A DNA stretch of 45,211 nt from an uncultured Bacteroidales bacterium (GCA_900539915.1 UQDU01000016.1:1-45211), one strand, 5' to 3'. Positions 23,096 to 32,712 are shown, counted from the first letter of the stretch. Numbers and translations are program-made. Notes: generated from the letters alone by a model not told the origin.

Positions 23096-23860
23096 TCAAG
23101 ATTTGAGTGAGAGTTTTATACGGGTGAAGGCATCCTTGGTATTCTCCGAGAAATCGCCTTGCAGAATCCAGCTGTAGTAGCCGGGGTCCTTGCGCAACAC
23201 ATCGGCTGCGACGCACCCCTTGTATTTGCCGAAATTGATAATCTCACGCCCTTTATCGTCATAAATCAGACGTCCCATCAGGTCAACGCAGTGGTGGAAG
23301 CCGGAATACTCCGAAAGCTCCGCCATGTCGGTGGGCAGGTCTTCGTAACGGTCATACTGGGCCATGAGCACCTCGTAGGTGGCGCGAGTGTCGGCATTGG
23401 CCGAATGGGCATCGGTCAGGTCCTTGCCGCAATAAAATTTGTAGGCAGCTATCAGGTTGCGCGGCTCACGCTTGTGGAAGATGGTCTGCACGTCGATAAA
23501 ACGCGCCTTGGAGAAGTCGAACTTGATACCTGCACGGCGCAGTTCCTGATCGAGCATCGGGACATCGAAACGGTTGCTGTTGAAGCCGGCGATGTCACAG
23601 CCGGTGAATATATTGGCGAGGTCTTTGGCCACCTGCTTGAACGACGGGCATGAGGCCACATCCTCGTCATAGATGCCGTGGACCTTCGATGCTTCTTCGG
23701 GAATGTGTATGCCCGGATTGATACGGCGTGTCTTTTCTATTTCCTCTCCGTTGGGCATCACCTTGATGAGCGAAATCTCCACGATGCGGTCACTCATCAG
23801 ATTGATGCCGGTAGTCTCCAGGTCAAAAAATATGATCGGTTTCTTAAGTTGCAGCTTCAT
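23096..23860 (-). CDS. DEDDh 3'-5' exonuclease, DnaQ-like
   Basis: A 254-residue exonuclease of the DNA polymerase III epsilon family. The metal-binding residues are visible: D13 and E15 in FFDLETTG, the aspartate in GFNSNRFDVPML, and the histidine and aspartate in AHSANADTRATYEVL. The C-terminal 60 residues (INFGKYKGCVAADVLRKDPGYYSWI) form a small extra module seen in Bacteroidetes members. Position between dnaN (9 bases) and coaBC suggests a role in replication or repair; it may or may not be the proofreading subunit. Confidence 0.88.
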   Translation of the reverse strand: MKLQLKKPIIFFDLETTGINLMSDRIVEISLIKVMPNGEEIEKTRRINPGIHIPEEASKVHGIYDEDVASCPSFKQVAKDLANIFTGCDIAGFNSNRFDVPMLDQELRRAGIKFDFSKARFIDVQTIFHKREPRNLIAAYKFYCGKDLTDAHSANADTRATYEVLMAQYDRYEDLPTDMAELSEYSGFHHCVDLMGRLIYDDKGREIINFGKYKGCVAADVLRKDPGYYSWILQGDFSENTKDAFTRIKLSLKS

Positions 23861-23869
23861 CCTCAGTCC

Positions 23870-25009
23870 TTAATCTTGAAATTCGTTGACAGTCATGGGC
23901 ATCAGGAGCATAATCAGCTCGGTATCCTCGTCATTTTCCACCGGCAATATCAGTCCGGGGCGGCTCGGGTCGGTCAGCTTGATGATGCCTTCGTCGCCAT
24001 GGAGGATGTTGAACATATCAATGAGGAACTTGAAGCTGAATCCGATGAGCAGAGAGTCGCCGTCAAACTCGCATGCCACCTCCTCGTAGGCATTGCCACA
24101 GGTGCCGCTGTCGTCGGTACGCATCTTGATGGACGACTGCGAAATCTTGAACTTCACCAGACCCTGACCGCCGCTGAACACCGACACACGGCGCAGGGCA
24201 CGTATAAACTCCTCGCGGTCAACGACTACGGTATAGGAGGGATTCTGCGGTATGGCACGGTTGTAGTCGGGGAAGCGGCCTTTGAGCAGGCTGCAAGTGA
24301 AGTTGAACTCCGAGCTTTCGAACACGATGCACTTCTCATAGAGGGAGACCTTGACATTGCCGTCGCGAGTGAAGACGTTCTTAAGCACGTTGCACGGCTT
24401 GGAGGGCAGTATGAACGAGGTCTCGACGCCGGTCTTAAGCGCACGGTCGACAAACTTGACAAGCTGCTTGGTGTCGGAGGCGACGAAAGTGATGTCTTCG
24501 GGATGTATGTCCCAGAACACACCGGCCAGCTGCGGACGGAGATCGTCGTGGCTGGCAGCGAATATCGTGTTATCTATGCCGCGCAGGATATTGGAAGCCG
24601 GCAGCTCGAACGAAGCCACTTCGCCATCATTGACAGCGGCAGACTCTGGATCATAGGGATACTCCGAGCCGTTTATAGCCATGAGATTGAATGTACCCGA
24701 CGAGTAGATAATCTCTACGGCGAGATTCTCATCATTAATCACAAACTGTATGCCCTGGTCAGGAAGCTCTTTGAGCAGCTCGATTATACGGGCTGCATCA
24801 ATGCAAAATTTTCCCCGTCCCTCGGCATCCATCACGTCGATACGGGCTACGAGAGTGTTTTCCATGTCGCATGCCACCACCTGCAGCTTGTCCCCGTCGA
24901 GATAGAAGAGGAAATTGTTGAGTATGGTCATGGCATTCTTGGAATTAATCACCTTGTTGACTGCCGATACAAACGAGTAGAGCGACTTGCTTGGTACATT
25001 GAATTTCAT
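23870..25009 (-). CDS. dnaN: DNA polymerase III sliding clamp (beta subunit)
   Basis: Ring clamp that tethers the replicative polymerase. The 379-residue protein shows the three repeated clamp domains and a typical start (MKFNVPSKSLYSFVSAVNKVI). The C-terminus ends LMLLMPMTVNEFQD; the usual clamp ending around the PMR motif is extended by several residues. First gene of the group dnaN-exonuclease-coaBC-porD-recN, behind a consensus promoter. dnaA is not nearby, so this is not an obvious replication-origin context. Confidence 0.96.
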   Translation of the reverse strand: MKFNVPSKSLYSFVSAVNKVINSKNAMTILNNFLFYLDGDKLQVVACDMENTLVARIDVMDAEGRGKFCIDAARIIELLKELPDQGIQFVINDENLAVEIIYSSGTFNLMAINGSEYPYDPESAAVNDGEVASFELPASNILRGIDNTIFAASHDDLRPQLAGVFWDIHPEDITFVASDTKQLVKFVDRALKTGVETSFILPSKPCNVLKNVFTRDGNVKVSLYEKCIVFESSEFNFTCSLLKGRFPDYNRAIPQNPSYTVVVDREEFIRALRRVSVFSGGQGLVKFKISQSSIKMRTDDSGTCGNAYEEVACEFDGDSLLIGFSFKFLIDMFNILHGDEGIIKLTDPSRPGLILPVENDEDTELIMLLMPMTVNEFQD

Positions 25010-25083
25010 ATCATTAAGTATTTGTATTTCAATATGGTATAAGAATCAGCACGAGGCAATGGAAGCCTATATGTCAGAATATA

Positions 25084-25114
25084 CAAATTTAGTCATTTTC
25101 TGCAAAACGGCAAA
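25084..25114 (-). promoter_or_regulatory. Promoter of the dnaN group
   Basis: Minus strand: TTTG (25111-25114), 19 bases, TAAATTTG (25084-25091). Full match to the Bacteroidetes consensus. Transcription would start near 25077, giving a leader of about 68 bases. Confidence 0.85.
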
Positions 25115-25181
25115 AAAACAAGACGACAGTAGAGCCGCCCGACGGCAGATAAATTTCCACAGGTCATAGACATGACAAAAA

Positions 25182-25208
25182 GCGGTCCCGCTCTGAGAGC
25201 GGGACCGC
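25182..25208 (-). terminator. Intrinsic terminator of ompA
   Basis: GCGGTCCCGCTCT at 25182-25194 is complementary to 25196-25208; on the minus strand the stem is followed by TTTTTG. It lies 30 bases after the ompA stop. Confidence 0.88.
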
Positions 25209-25237
25209 AGTAGGTTAGAGATGTCTACCAATGAGGA

Positions 25238-26446
25238 TTAGTCTTCGATTGTGCAGATAGAAACGCGGTTCCAAGAGTCCTCGGTGAACATGTGACCGAT
25301 GCCTTCGCCTTCAGCTGTGATGCGGTCAGCAGCGATCTTGTACTTGTTGATGAGGGCTTTCTTTACAGACTCAGCGCGGTTAGCGGCGAGTTTCTTGTTG
25401 AATTCGAGGTTTCCTTCGGGAGAAGCATAACCCTTGATGACAACCTTAGAACCCTTGTGGTTCTTGAGGTAAGCTGCGATCATTTCTACGTTAGGCATCT
25501 GGTCAGCTGTGATGACGTGAGATGACTTCTTGAAGAATACGTAGCGAACGCTGTTGAGGTTGTTGTTAACTTCCTTAACTACCTGAGCAGGACGGTTCTT
25601 GCAAGCCTCGAGTTCAGCAGCGAGGGCAGCAACCTCAGCCTGAGAAGCGGCGAGAGATACGCCACAAGCGTCAAGAGCTGCACGGAGGTCGTTGATCTGA
25701 GCGTTGAGAGCGTCGATCTCAGCCTGGTTCTTGACGTCAACACACTTGAAGCCGGGGCCGAAGTTGTAGGTTACACCTACAGCAGCGTTGAAAGTAGCCT
25801 GGTGTACGTTGTAAGCCACGTTTGTGCCCTTGACATCCAGAGGAGTGTTGGGAGTACCGGTCATGTTGAAAGCGATAGAAGGCTTGAACGCGATGGTAAC
25901 GTGGTTAGATACGTTGAAGTTGAGATTGAAACCAACCTTGGTCATGAAGTAGTTGTAGTCACTGTTGGCTTTGGGGTCGGTGAGTGAGCTTACTGCATAG
26001 TAGGGAGACACGCCCTTGTTCCAGTATTCGTGACCCCAACCGGCACCTGCGAGGAGCTCAACTTCGAAGAAGCGGCCACCGCACTTGTAACCACAGAAGA
26101 GGTTAGAAAGGTTCACTGTACCGAAAGCGCCAACATAGCTCTGATCGAAAGCTGTGGTGCTACGGCCATTGTTGTCAGACACGAAGCTGGGGTTCCAAGA
26201 AGAGGTGTTGAATGCACCGTTAGCCTCAAAACCGAAGCCGAATGTGGGAGATACCTGCTTGCTGAGGTGGATACCTACAGTTCCGCGCATAGAACCCCAG
26301 AATGCATGGCCTACCATGGGAGTTGTTACACCACCATCGATACCAAGAGACCAGTTCTGGCCGAAATTCGAGTACTCAAGCGCTTGCTGAGCCTGTGCTG
26401 AGAGCATGCCGAGGGCAGCTGCAGCGACGAGAAGAATCTTTTTCAT
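25238..26446 (-). CDS. OmpA-family outer-membrane protein
   Basis: A 402-residue major porin-like protein. Signal peptide (MKKILLVAAAALGMLSAQAQ) is followed by an N-terminal beta-barrel (about 25-230). A short coiled-coil linker comes next (AEIDALNAQINDLRAALDAC and AEVAALAAELEACKN, about 240-290). The C-terminal peptidoglycan-binding OmpA domain (about 300-400) has the sequence YASPEGNLEFNKKLAANRAE. The usual peptidoglycan-binding aspartate of the NxxLSxxRA motif region is replaced by the N-KKLAANRAE form seen in Bacteroides OmpA proteins. Consensus promoter, short leader and strong terminator suggest high expression as a single-gene unit. Confidence 0.93.
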   Translation of the reverse strand: MKKILLVAAAALGMLSAQAQQALEYSNFGQNWSLGIDGGVTTPMVGHAFWGSMRGTVGIHLSKQVSPTFGFGFEANGAFNTSSWNPSFVSDNNGRSTTAFDQSYVGAFGTVNLSNLFCGYKCGGRFFEVELLAGAGWGHEYWNKGVSPYYAVSSLTDPKANSDYNYFMTKVGFNLNFNVSNHVTIAFKPSIAFNMTGTPNTPLDVKGTNVAYNVHQATFNAAVGVTYNFGPGFKCVDVKNQAEIDALNAQINDLRAALDACGVSLAASQAEVAALAAELEACKNRPAQVVKEVNNNLNSVRYVFFKKSSHVITADQMPNVEMIAAYLKNHKGSKVVIKGYASPEGNLEFNKKLAANRAESVKKALINKYKIAADRITAEGEGIGHMFTEDSWNRVSICTIED

Positions 26447-26476
26447 CTTTAGTGTAATTAACGTTGATTATCGGCA

Positions 26477-26507
26477 CAAAGATACGAATATTGTGCACAA
26501 TAGCAAA
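26477..26507 (-). promoter_or_regulatory. Promoter of the OmpA-family gene
   Basis: Minus strand: TTTG (26504-26507), exactly 19 bases, TATCTTTG (26477-26484). A perfect Bacteroidetes promoter. Start predicted near 26470, about 24 bases before the ATG. Confidence 0.9.
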
Positions 26508-26777
26508 CTAATTGTTTAATTTTTTTTAAATTTATTATAATAACACTCGTTTAACATTCTTTTGCTTTGTGATAGCTACAATACTAACGCAAAGCATTTG
26601 CAAAAGGTTAAAAAAGGTGAAAAAAATTTCATCCGGCATAACATACAACTTCTCACAGACACCGTGGCGTGTCCCGTGCAATCCACTCTAACCTCCCTGT
26701 ATTATATAAATAAGGTGAAAAAGTCAGCTCGCTCACTTGCCGTAAGGAGGAAAATGACTACTTTTGCATCACAACAC
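26508..26777. other. AT-rich spacer between the divergent ompA and parB
   Basis: Very AT-rich near 26508-26560 with T and A runs. No gene is supported; an open frame of 111 codons from 26562 runs into the repeat and has no recognisable protein character. Confidence 0.55.
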
Positions 26778-26942
26778 AATGTCACTGACTCAAGGATGGC
26801 ACCCATCGTTGTAGGGACATGCCATGGCATGTCTGCCAACGCGACACCCATCATTAACATGGCTTTTGGCGACATGCCATGGCATGTCCCTACATAAAAA
26901 AGGCTTCATATAGCATTAATGACTGCTTAAGAAAGTGGCATC
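26778..26942. repeat. REPIN-like element, family A, copy 3
   Basis: A 165-bp element with the same build as the copy at 4730-4895. The left edge is AATGTCACTGACTCAAG. GTAG at 26811-26814 heads the 18-bp palindrome (26816-26833), the inverted palindrome lies at 26871-26888 with CTAC at 26890-26893, and the decayed right edge is CTTAAGAAAGTGGCATC. It stands just upstream of parB and may influence its transcription. Confidence 0.8.
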
Positions 26943-26987
26943 ACGATACAAAATATATCCATACACTCTATTAAAACGCACAAAGAT

Positions 26988-27869
26988 TTGGCTACAGAAA
27001 AACGCAGAGCCCTCGGGCGAGGCCTTGATTCGCTCATATCCATGGACGATGTGCCGGCCGCCGGGACATCGGCTATCAACGACATAGACCTAAGCCTCAT
27101 CACCCCTAATCCCGACCAACCGCGCCGGGATTTTGACGAGGACTCAATAGCCGAGCTTGCCGCCTCCATACGCGAGCTCGGCATCATACAGCCTCTTTCA
27201 CTCCGCAAGACAGGGCCAAATGCCTACCAGATCATAGCCGGCGAACGCCGCTACCGGGCTGCACGGCTCGCCGGGCTGCAAAAAGTCCCGGCCTACATAC
27301 GCACCGTGTCAGACACCGAGCTGACCGAGATGGCCCTGATAGAGAACATACAGCGCGAAGACCTCAACCCCATAGAAATCGCCCTGACCCTGCGCAAACT
27401 GATAGACCAGTACAAGCTGACACAGGAGCGTCTGAGCGAACGTATAGGCATGAAGCGCACCACCATAGCCAACTTCATGCGCCTCATCAACCTCCCGGCC
27501 GAAGTGCAGCTCGGTCTGCGCGACAAGAAAATCGACGTAGGACACGCCCGTGCACTGCTGTCAGTCCCCACCCCGGCTGACCTGCTGGCCCTCTACAAAC
27601 GCATCCTCAAGGAAGACCTATCAGTGAGAAAAGTCGAGGCCATAGCCAAGGAGCTGCAAAACGGCCACCCCATGAAGAAGGACAAGGACGCCGCAGCTGC
27701 AAACCACGACTTCGACATACTCCGCGACCACCTGTCGGCCCGCTTCAAGACCGCCGTACAGTTCACCATGGACAAGCGCGGACGCGGACGCATCACCATA
27801 CCTTTTAAAAACGAGGAAGAACTCGAGCGGCTGATAGCCAACATAGACCGCATCGGAGAAGAGGCGTAG
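26988..27869 (+). CDS. parB: Chromosome-partitioning protein ParB
   Basis: Binds parS, slides as a CTP-gated clamp and works with ParA in chromosome segregation. The 293-residue protein has an N-terminal LDSLI motif (ALGRGLDSLIS) for ParA contact and the CTP-binding box GERRYRAA near residue 85. ENIQREDLNPIE follows near 119, then a helix-turn-helix (LSERIGMKRTTIANFMRLINLP, about 148-170) and a C-terminal dimerisation part. The start is TTG at 26988; no ATG or GTG fits in frame upstream without losing similarity. No parS-like palindrome was found near it. Confidence 0.93.
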   Translation: MATEKRRALGRGLDSLISMDDVPAAGTSAINDIDLSLITPNPDQPRRDFDEDSIAELAASIRELGIIQPLSLRKTGPNAYQIIAGERRYRAARLAGLQKVPAYIRTVSDTELTEMALIENIQREDLNPIEIALTLRKLIDQYKLTQERLSERIGMKRTTIANFMRLINLPAEVQLGLRDKKIDVGHARALLSVPTPADLLALYKRILKEDLSVRKVEAIAKELQNGHPMKKDKDAAAANHDFDILRDHLSARFKTAVQFTMDKRGRGRITIPFKNEEELERLIANIDRIGEEA

Positions 27870-27993
27870 AACCCTCCTGACGCGGATACGCAAAAAGTTA
27901 TCTACATTCGTGTACGAATTATAGCCTGTCAGCACTTCGGAACGGACGATATTTGATTATTTTGCATCGCAAATCCGCTTAAAATATCACTAA

Positions 27994-28761
27994 ATGGGTA
28001 AAATCATTGCGATAGCCAACCAGAAAGGCGGTGTAGGCAAGACCACCACCACCATCAACCTCGCGGCCTCACTGGCCAACGAGGGGAAAAAAGTGCTAAT
28101 CATCGATGCCGACCCTCAGGCCAATGCGACCTCGGGCTACGGCATAGATCCTCGCTCGATGACCTCGTCAATCTACGAGTGCCTCGTGGACCAGTACCCC
28201 CTCCTGGGCAGCCAGGTCTCTACCTGCGTGGAAGGCCTCGACCTCATCGGATCGCGCATTGACCTTGCCGGAGCCGAAGTGGAGCTTATAGACAAGCCTG
28301 ACCGCGAGACAGTCATGCGGCGCCTGCTCGCACCGGCCCACGACGCCTATGATTACATACTTATCGACTGCTCTCCGTCGTTAGGCCTCATCACCGTCAA
28401 CGCCCTGACGGCAGCCGACTCGGTCATCATCCCCGTCCAGGCCGAATATTTCGCCCTCGAGGGCATCACAAAGCTGCTCAACACCATACGCATAATCAAG
28501 TCGAAGCTCAATCCGTCGCTTGAAATAGAGGGATTCCTTCTGACCATGTATGATGCGCGTCTGCGTCTGGCCAACCAGATCTACGAGGAGCTCAAGGGGC
28601 ATTTTGCCGACATGGTATTTGACACCGTAATTCCTCGCAACATACGCCTGAGCGAAGCTCCGTCACACGGTCTGCCGGCCCTGCTCTATGACCCTGCCAG
28701 CCGTGGTGCCACAAGCCACATCCAGCTCGCCAAGGAAATCATAGCCAAACACGGCGGATAA
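27994..28761 (+). CDS. parA: Chromosome-partitioning ATPase ParA
   Basis: Deviant Walker-type ATPase that forms a nucleoid-bound gradient for ParB-parS movement. The 255-residue protein has the signature KGGVGKTTTTINLAASLA at residues 11-28, Walker A' DADPQANAT near 40 and IDCSPSLG near 122. It is separated from parB by 124 bases, and parB comes first, the reverse of the usual parA-parB order. A separate promoter between them is likely but I cannot place it confidently. Confidence 0.95.
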   Translation: MGKIIAIANQKGGVGKTTTTINLAASLANEGKKVLIIDADPQANATSGYGIDPRSMTSSIYECLVDQYPLLGSQVSTCVEGLDLIGSRIDLAGAEVELIDKPDRETVMRRLLAPAHDAYDYILIDCSPSLGLITVNALTAADSVIIPVQAEYFALEGITKLLNTIRIIKSKLNPSLEIEGFLLTMYDARLRLANQIYEELKGHFADMVFDTVIPRNIRLSEAPSHGLPALLYDPASRGATSHIQLAKEIIAKHGG

Positions 28762-28942
28762 ACGCCCGGGCACGAGAAGCCACCGTGGAGAGGATTCCGG
28801 GGACCGACGATATGCGTGCTTGTCATATTTTTTCACAGGTGATTAAACCTTTTGACTAAACTTATGTCAATAATGGTGTCTCTTTTTTGTGACTGACACA
28901 TATTCCCGTTTTACAATCACCCTGAAAATCCTGACAGCCCCC

Positions 28943-31744
28943 ATGAGCCCATCACCACGCAGCCGCCGACACCATGCCATGCACATCCTGCCGGCTGGCG
29001 CACTCCTGGCCTTAGCGGCATTAAACGTATCAGGCGCAGACATAACAGGCTCCGTCGCCGACAACCAAGGCGAGCCGGTCATCAACACCACCCTGCGTCT
29101 GCTCCGCCCCGACAGCACATTCATCCGCGGCAAAGTGACCGATTTCGACGGACGGTTTTCGTTTGCCGACGTCAATCCCGGCCGATACATACTCCAGGCC
29201 GATTATACAGGCTTCGCGCCTTACGACACCGACATACGGGTGGACTCCGCGTCACAGAAAATAGACCTCGGCAAAATCGGGCTTACGGAGAAATCGCTGA
29301 TGCTCAGCCAGGTAGAAGTAGTGGCCGTGAAAACCCAGGTCAAAGTCAAAGGCGACACGGTAGAATACAACGCCGACAGCTACCAGACCCGTCCAAACGC
29401 AGTGGTCGAGGACCTCATAAAGCGTCTGCCTGGCGTAGAGGTAAGTTCTGACGGCAAGATAACAGCCCATGGCCGCGAGGTGTCAAAGATACTGCTTGAC
29501 GGCAAGGAATTTTTCGGCGACGACCCCACTGTAGCCTCTAAGAATCTGCCTGTCGACATCGTGGACAAGTTGCAGATAGTGGAGCGCAAGAGCGACCAGG
29601 CACGGCTTACCGGCGTGGACGACGGCGAGGACGAGACCGTCATCAATCTCAGCATCAAAAAAGGGAAAAACAACGGCTGGACTGGCAACGTCGAAGGCGG
29701 TTACGGCACCGACAGCCGCTACAAAGGCGCTTTTACAGTCAACCGGTTTTGGGAAGGCAACCAGTTCACTCTGCTCGGCAATGCCAACAATATCAACGAC
29801 ATAGGCTTCAATGACGGTGGCGCACGATGGCGTCGGCGCAGCGACGACAACGGCATCTCGGAGTCGCAGAGCCTCGGATTCAACTTCAATGTCGGCAACA
29901 AGGAGATATTACGTGTAGGCGGCAACATATTCTACAGCCATGCCGACCGAAATTCCACCGAATTTACCGACCGGCAGTACCTGACGGACGGAGGTGTCAG
30001 CGCGGCGCGCATAGGAAGCCGCAACCATGACAACACCCACAATTTCCGCGCCGATTTCCGCATCCTCTGGAAGCCCGATACACTCAACACCCTCGAAGTG
30101 CGCCCACGCATATCCTACGGACGGCAGAACTCGGCAGTCATGGACTCTACGCTCAATCTCGGCGATGCTTTTGCGCCCCTGAGCCGCAACTTCAATGACA
30201 ACATCGAGCACAACAACAACTTCCAGGTAGGCGCACGTGTAATCTATTCACACTCGTTCGCCTCCAAGCGCGGACGCTCGCTGTCAGTCACGGCCAATGT
30301 CAACCACTCCAACCAACGGAGCCACAGCGACGACTATTCGCTGACACGCCTCTTTCAGGAAGATGCCGCTTCATCCACCGGCATAGACGGCGACGAGACA
30401 TGGGACCAGCTCGGCAACGACCACGAATGGACCGACCGTCTGTCGGGACGCATCACCTGGACCGAACCCATAGGGCGCAAAGGCAACTTCCTCACCGCCG
30501 CCTACCAGGCCGAATACCGATGGAACAACGCCGACCGCCTCACTGACATCTACGACTCCGAGACCGGCCTGTACTATCCCTCGGACAAGCTCAGCAACCG
30601 ATTCCGCAACAATTACTTCAACCAGGACATACGCCTCGGATTCAAACGCATCACCCCGAAATATACCGTGGATGCCGGACTGTCGTTGGTGCCCCAGAGC
30701 AGCACAAGCGTCAATCTTCTCGACGACGCACGCAGCATACCTACACGCCATGTGCTCAACGTGGCCCCCTACCTCCGCTACCGCCACAACTGGAGCAAGA
30801 CACGCTCGCTGCGCATCAACTACTTCGGGCGGTCGTCGCAGCCATCGATGACACAGCTGCAGCCTGTGGCCGATGAAAGCGACCCCATGAACGTCATCGT
30901 AGGTAATCCGACACTTGACCCGTCGTTTACCCACGGCATGCGCATGCGTTTCCAGGATTACAATGCCGAGGCCCAGCGGTCAATCCTCGTGATGCTCATG
31001 GGCAACGTGGTGCAGAACAGCGTGGTGTCACGCACCAGCTTCGACGATGTGACCGGCGCACGCCGCACCACCTACGAGAACGTCAACGGAGTCTGGAACA
31101 TGCGACTGATGAATATGCTGTCACAGCCTCTCGGGTCGTCAAAGATGTGGCTTATGACGAGCCACGTCATGCTCAGCTACGACAGGCAGATAGGTTTCAA
31201 CAACGGTCTGCGCAACGGCAGCGGAACGTTCCGCCTCTACATCTCCCCCTCCATAGCATGGCGACCCAAGGACATAGACCTCGAGCTGCGTCCGCGGTAC
31301 TCGCTCCAGCACACCGTCAACTCGCTCCCCACAGTGGGCAACATGACGGTACACACCTACGGGGCCAACTTCAACGCCTCGTGGTACACACCGTGGGGCA
31401 TAGTCCTCAACAGCGAACTCTCATATGAGGGCACCAAAGGCTACACCAGCGGATTTGACGAAAACGTGTGGATGTGGAATGCGTCGATAGGCTATCAGTT
31501 CCTCCGCAACAAAGCCGCCACCCTGACCCTCAAAGGCTACGACATACTCGGGCAGCGCAGCAACGTGCAGCGCAATGTCACCGCCAACTACATAGACGAC
31601 AGCCGTTTCAACACCTTGACACGCTATGTGATGGTGACCTTTGCCTACACTTTCAACAGTTTCGGCAAAGGCAACGAACCTAAGACCGACAACGGCTTCC
31701 GCCACGGCCCCATGGGTCCGCCTCCGGGCCATGGCCGTCCGTGA
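28943..31744 (+). CDS. Large TonB-receptor-like outer-membrane beta-barrel protein
   Basis: About 933 residues from the ATG at 28943 (alternatives: GTG at 28889, ATG at 28979). Signal peptide (HILPAGALLALAALNVSGA) leads into a carboxypeptidase-regulatory-like domain (ITGSVADNQGEPVINTTL). A plug-type domain follows (VVEDLIKRLPGVEVSSDGKI ... ILLDGKEFFGDDP), then a long barrel ending in a His/Gly/Pro-rich tail. It belongs to the same broad class as the 6.2-kb protein but is not a close copy. No TonB box is evident and no SusD-like partner is next to it. It is inserted between parA and DUF5683, genes that usually stand closer together in Bacteroidales. Confidence 0.83.
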   Translation: MSPSPRSRRHHAMHILPAGALLALAALNVSGADITGSVADNQGEPVINTTLRLLRPDSTFIRGKVTDFDGRFSFADVNPGRYILQADYTGFAPYDTDIRVDSASQKIDLGKIGLTEKSLMLSQVEVVAVKTQVKVKGDTVEYNADSYQTRPNAVVEDLIKRLPGVEVSSDGKITAHGREVSKILLDGKEFFGDDPTVASKNLPVDIVDKLQIVERKSDQARLTGVDDGEDETVINLSIKKGKNNGWTGNVEGGYGTDSRYKGAFTVNRFWEGNQFTLLGNANNINDIGFNDGGARWRRRSDDNGISESQSLGFNFNVGNKEILRVGGNIFYSHADRNSTEFTDRQYLTDGGVSAARIGSRNHDNTHNFRADFRILWKPDTLNTLEVRPRISYGRQNSAVMDSTLNLGDAFAPLSRNFNDNIEHNNNFQVGARVIYSHSFASKRGRSLSVTANVNHSNQRSHSDDYSLTRLFQEDAASSTGIDGDETWDQLGNDHEWTDRLSGRITWTEPIGRKGNFLTAAYQAEYRWNNADRLTDIYDSETGLYYPSDKLSNRFRNNYFNQDIRLGFKRITPKYTVDAGLSLVPQSSTSVNLLDDARSIPTRHVLNVAPYLRYRHNWSKTRSLRINYFGRSSQPSMTQLQPVADESDPMNVIVGNPTLDPSFTHGMRMRFQDYNAEAQRSILVMLMGNVVQNSVVSRTSFDDVTGARRTTYENVNGVWNMRLMNMLSQPLGSSKMWLMTSHVMLSYDRQIGFNNGLRNGSGTFRLYISPSIAWRPKDIDLELRPRYSLQHTVNSLPTVGNMTVHTYGANFNASWYTPWGIVLNSELSYEGTKGYTSGFDENVWMWNASIGYQFLRNKAATLTLKGYDILGQRSNVQRNVTANYIDDSRFNTLTRYVMVTFAYTFNSFGKGNEPKTDNGFRHGPMGPPPGHGRP

Positions 31745-31791
31745 CAACGAGCGTTGCAAGCCGTCAAAAAAGTTTAAAAGGGGCTGTCAAT

Positions 31792-31823
31792 CTTGCACAT
31801 ACTGAGATTATTGGCTACTTTTG
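31792..31823 (+). promoter_or_regulatory. Promoter of the DUF5683/transglycosylase pair
   Basis: CTTG at 31792-31795, 20 bases, TACTTTTG at 31816-31823. One base off the -33 consensus, full -7 match. The leader of about 64 bases ends in a small hairpin (ATCCG/CGGAT, 31868-31881) followed by seven T, which could act as a weak attenuator. Confidence 0.65.
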
Positions 31824-31893
31824 CCATAGTGTAGCATGCCAGAAAGGCGGCCACACCGTAATCAGGCATCCGACTTCGGATATTTTTTTGTAA

Positions 31894-32712
31894 ATGGACA
31901 TTTCGGCTCTCGGCTTCAAACATATACCGTCACGTTTTATGGCAATGGCTCTGATGCTTCTGCTTGCGCTCACGCAGGCGGCAGCCGCATGGGCCGATGG
32001 CGACGACAAGCCGGCAGGACGCAAACCGGCAGGGCGCACCTCACATCGCGAATCGCCTGTACGCGCCCTCCCCGACTCGTTGCAGGTAGGCATAGTCCTC
32101 CCCCAGGACATCGAAAACGACAGTGTGACCGACGGACTGCCAGTGTTCGGGCCGGAACTCGTGCTCACCGCACCGGCCGATGAAGCCGGGTGGGATGCCG
32201 ATGCCGCCGGAGTCAAGACGTTCAACCCCGACCCTACGAGAGCCGTGTGGCTCAGCGTATTGTGTCCGGGACTCGGACAGGTCTACAACCGCCGCTTCTG
32301 GAAGCTCCCCATCATCGTCGGCGGCTTCATGGGGCTCGGCTACGGCACCGCCTGGAACAACAAGATGCTCCGTGACTACACCCGAGCCTACGTGGACCTC
32401 GTGGACGGCGACCCGTCGTCACAGAGCTATCTGGACTTCCTCGCCAAAGGCACCACTCTTGACGACTACAACACCGCCGACCTCCAACGCATATTTGACA
32501 GCCGGCGCAAGATGTACCGTCGCAACCGCGACCTCTGCATCATATCTATGGTGGGGGTATATCTGCTTGCCATAGTAGATGCCTACGTTGACGCATCCCT
32601 CTCCCATTTTGACATCACCCCCGACCTCTCCATGGACGTAGCCCCGGCGGTAATCCCCGACGCCCGCGCCACATTCCCGGGTGTAGGCATGCAGTGGGCA
32701 CTGAATTTCTAA
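31894..32712 (+). CDS. DUF5683 membrane protein
   Basis: A 272-residue exported or membrane protein. A signal-like segment (MAMALMLLLALTQAAAAWA, about 16-34) is followed by an Asp/Pro-rich stretch. The conserved DUF5683 core is FNPDPTRAVWLSVLCPGLGQ with YNRRFWKLPIIVGGFMGLGY (about 110-155), and a second hydrophobic helix (DLCIISMVGVYLLAIVDAYVDA, about 212-235) follows. The core resembles TM2-type membrane modules. Function is unknown; its fixed company with parAB and a lytic transglycosylase suggests an envelope role linked to growth or division. The next gene begins 33 bases later. Confidence 0.85.
   Translation: MDISALGFKHIPSRFMAMALMLLLALTQAAAAWADGDDKPAGRKPAGRTSHRESPVRALPDSLQVGIVLPQDIENDSVTDGLPVFGPELVLTAPADEAGWDADAAGVKTFNPDPTRAVWLSVLCPGLGQVYNRRFWKLPIIVGGFMGLGYGTAWNNKMLRDYTRAYVDLVDGDPSSQSYLDFLAKGTTLDDYNTADLQRIFDSRRKMYRRNRDLCIISMVGVYLLAIVDAYVDASLSHFDITPDLSMDVAPAVIPDARATFPGVGMQWALNF

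Noticed and set aside
23082..23216. Extended N-terminus of CoaBC
   Set aside because: The extra 45 residues would overlap the exonuclease gene by 120 bases and do not resemble CoaC; the ATG at 23081 is a normal family start.
23678..25042. Long plus-strand reading frame of 454 codons opposite dnaN and the exonuclease
   Set aside because: It is the antisense shadow of two well-supported minus-strand genes and has no recognisable protein family.
26562..26897. Possible small gene before parB
   Set aside because: Its second half is translated REPIN sequence and the first half has no protein character.
26900..28000. parS site near parAB
   Set aside because: No GTTTCACGTGAAAC-like palindrome was found; CACGTG occurrences elsewhere in the window are inside genes and lack the flanking bases.
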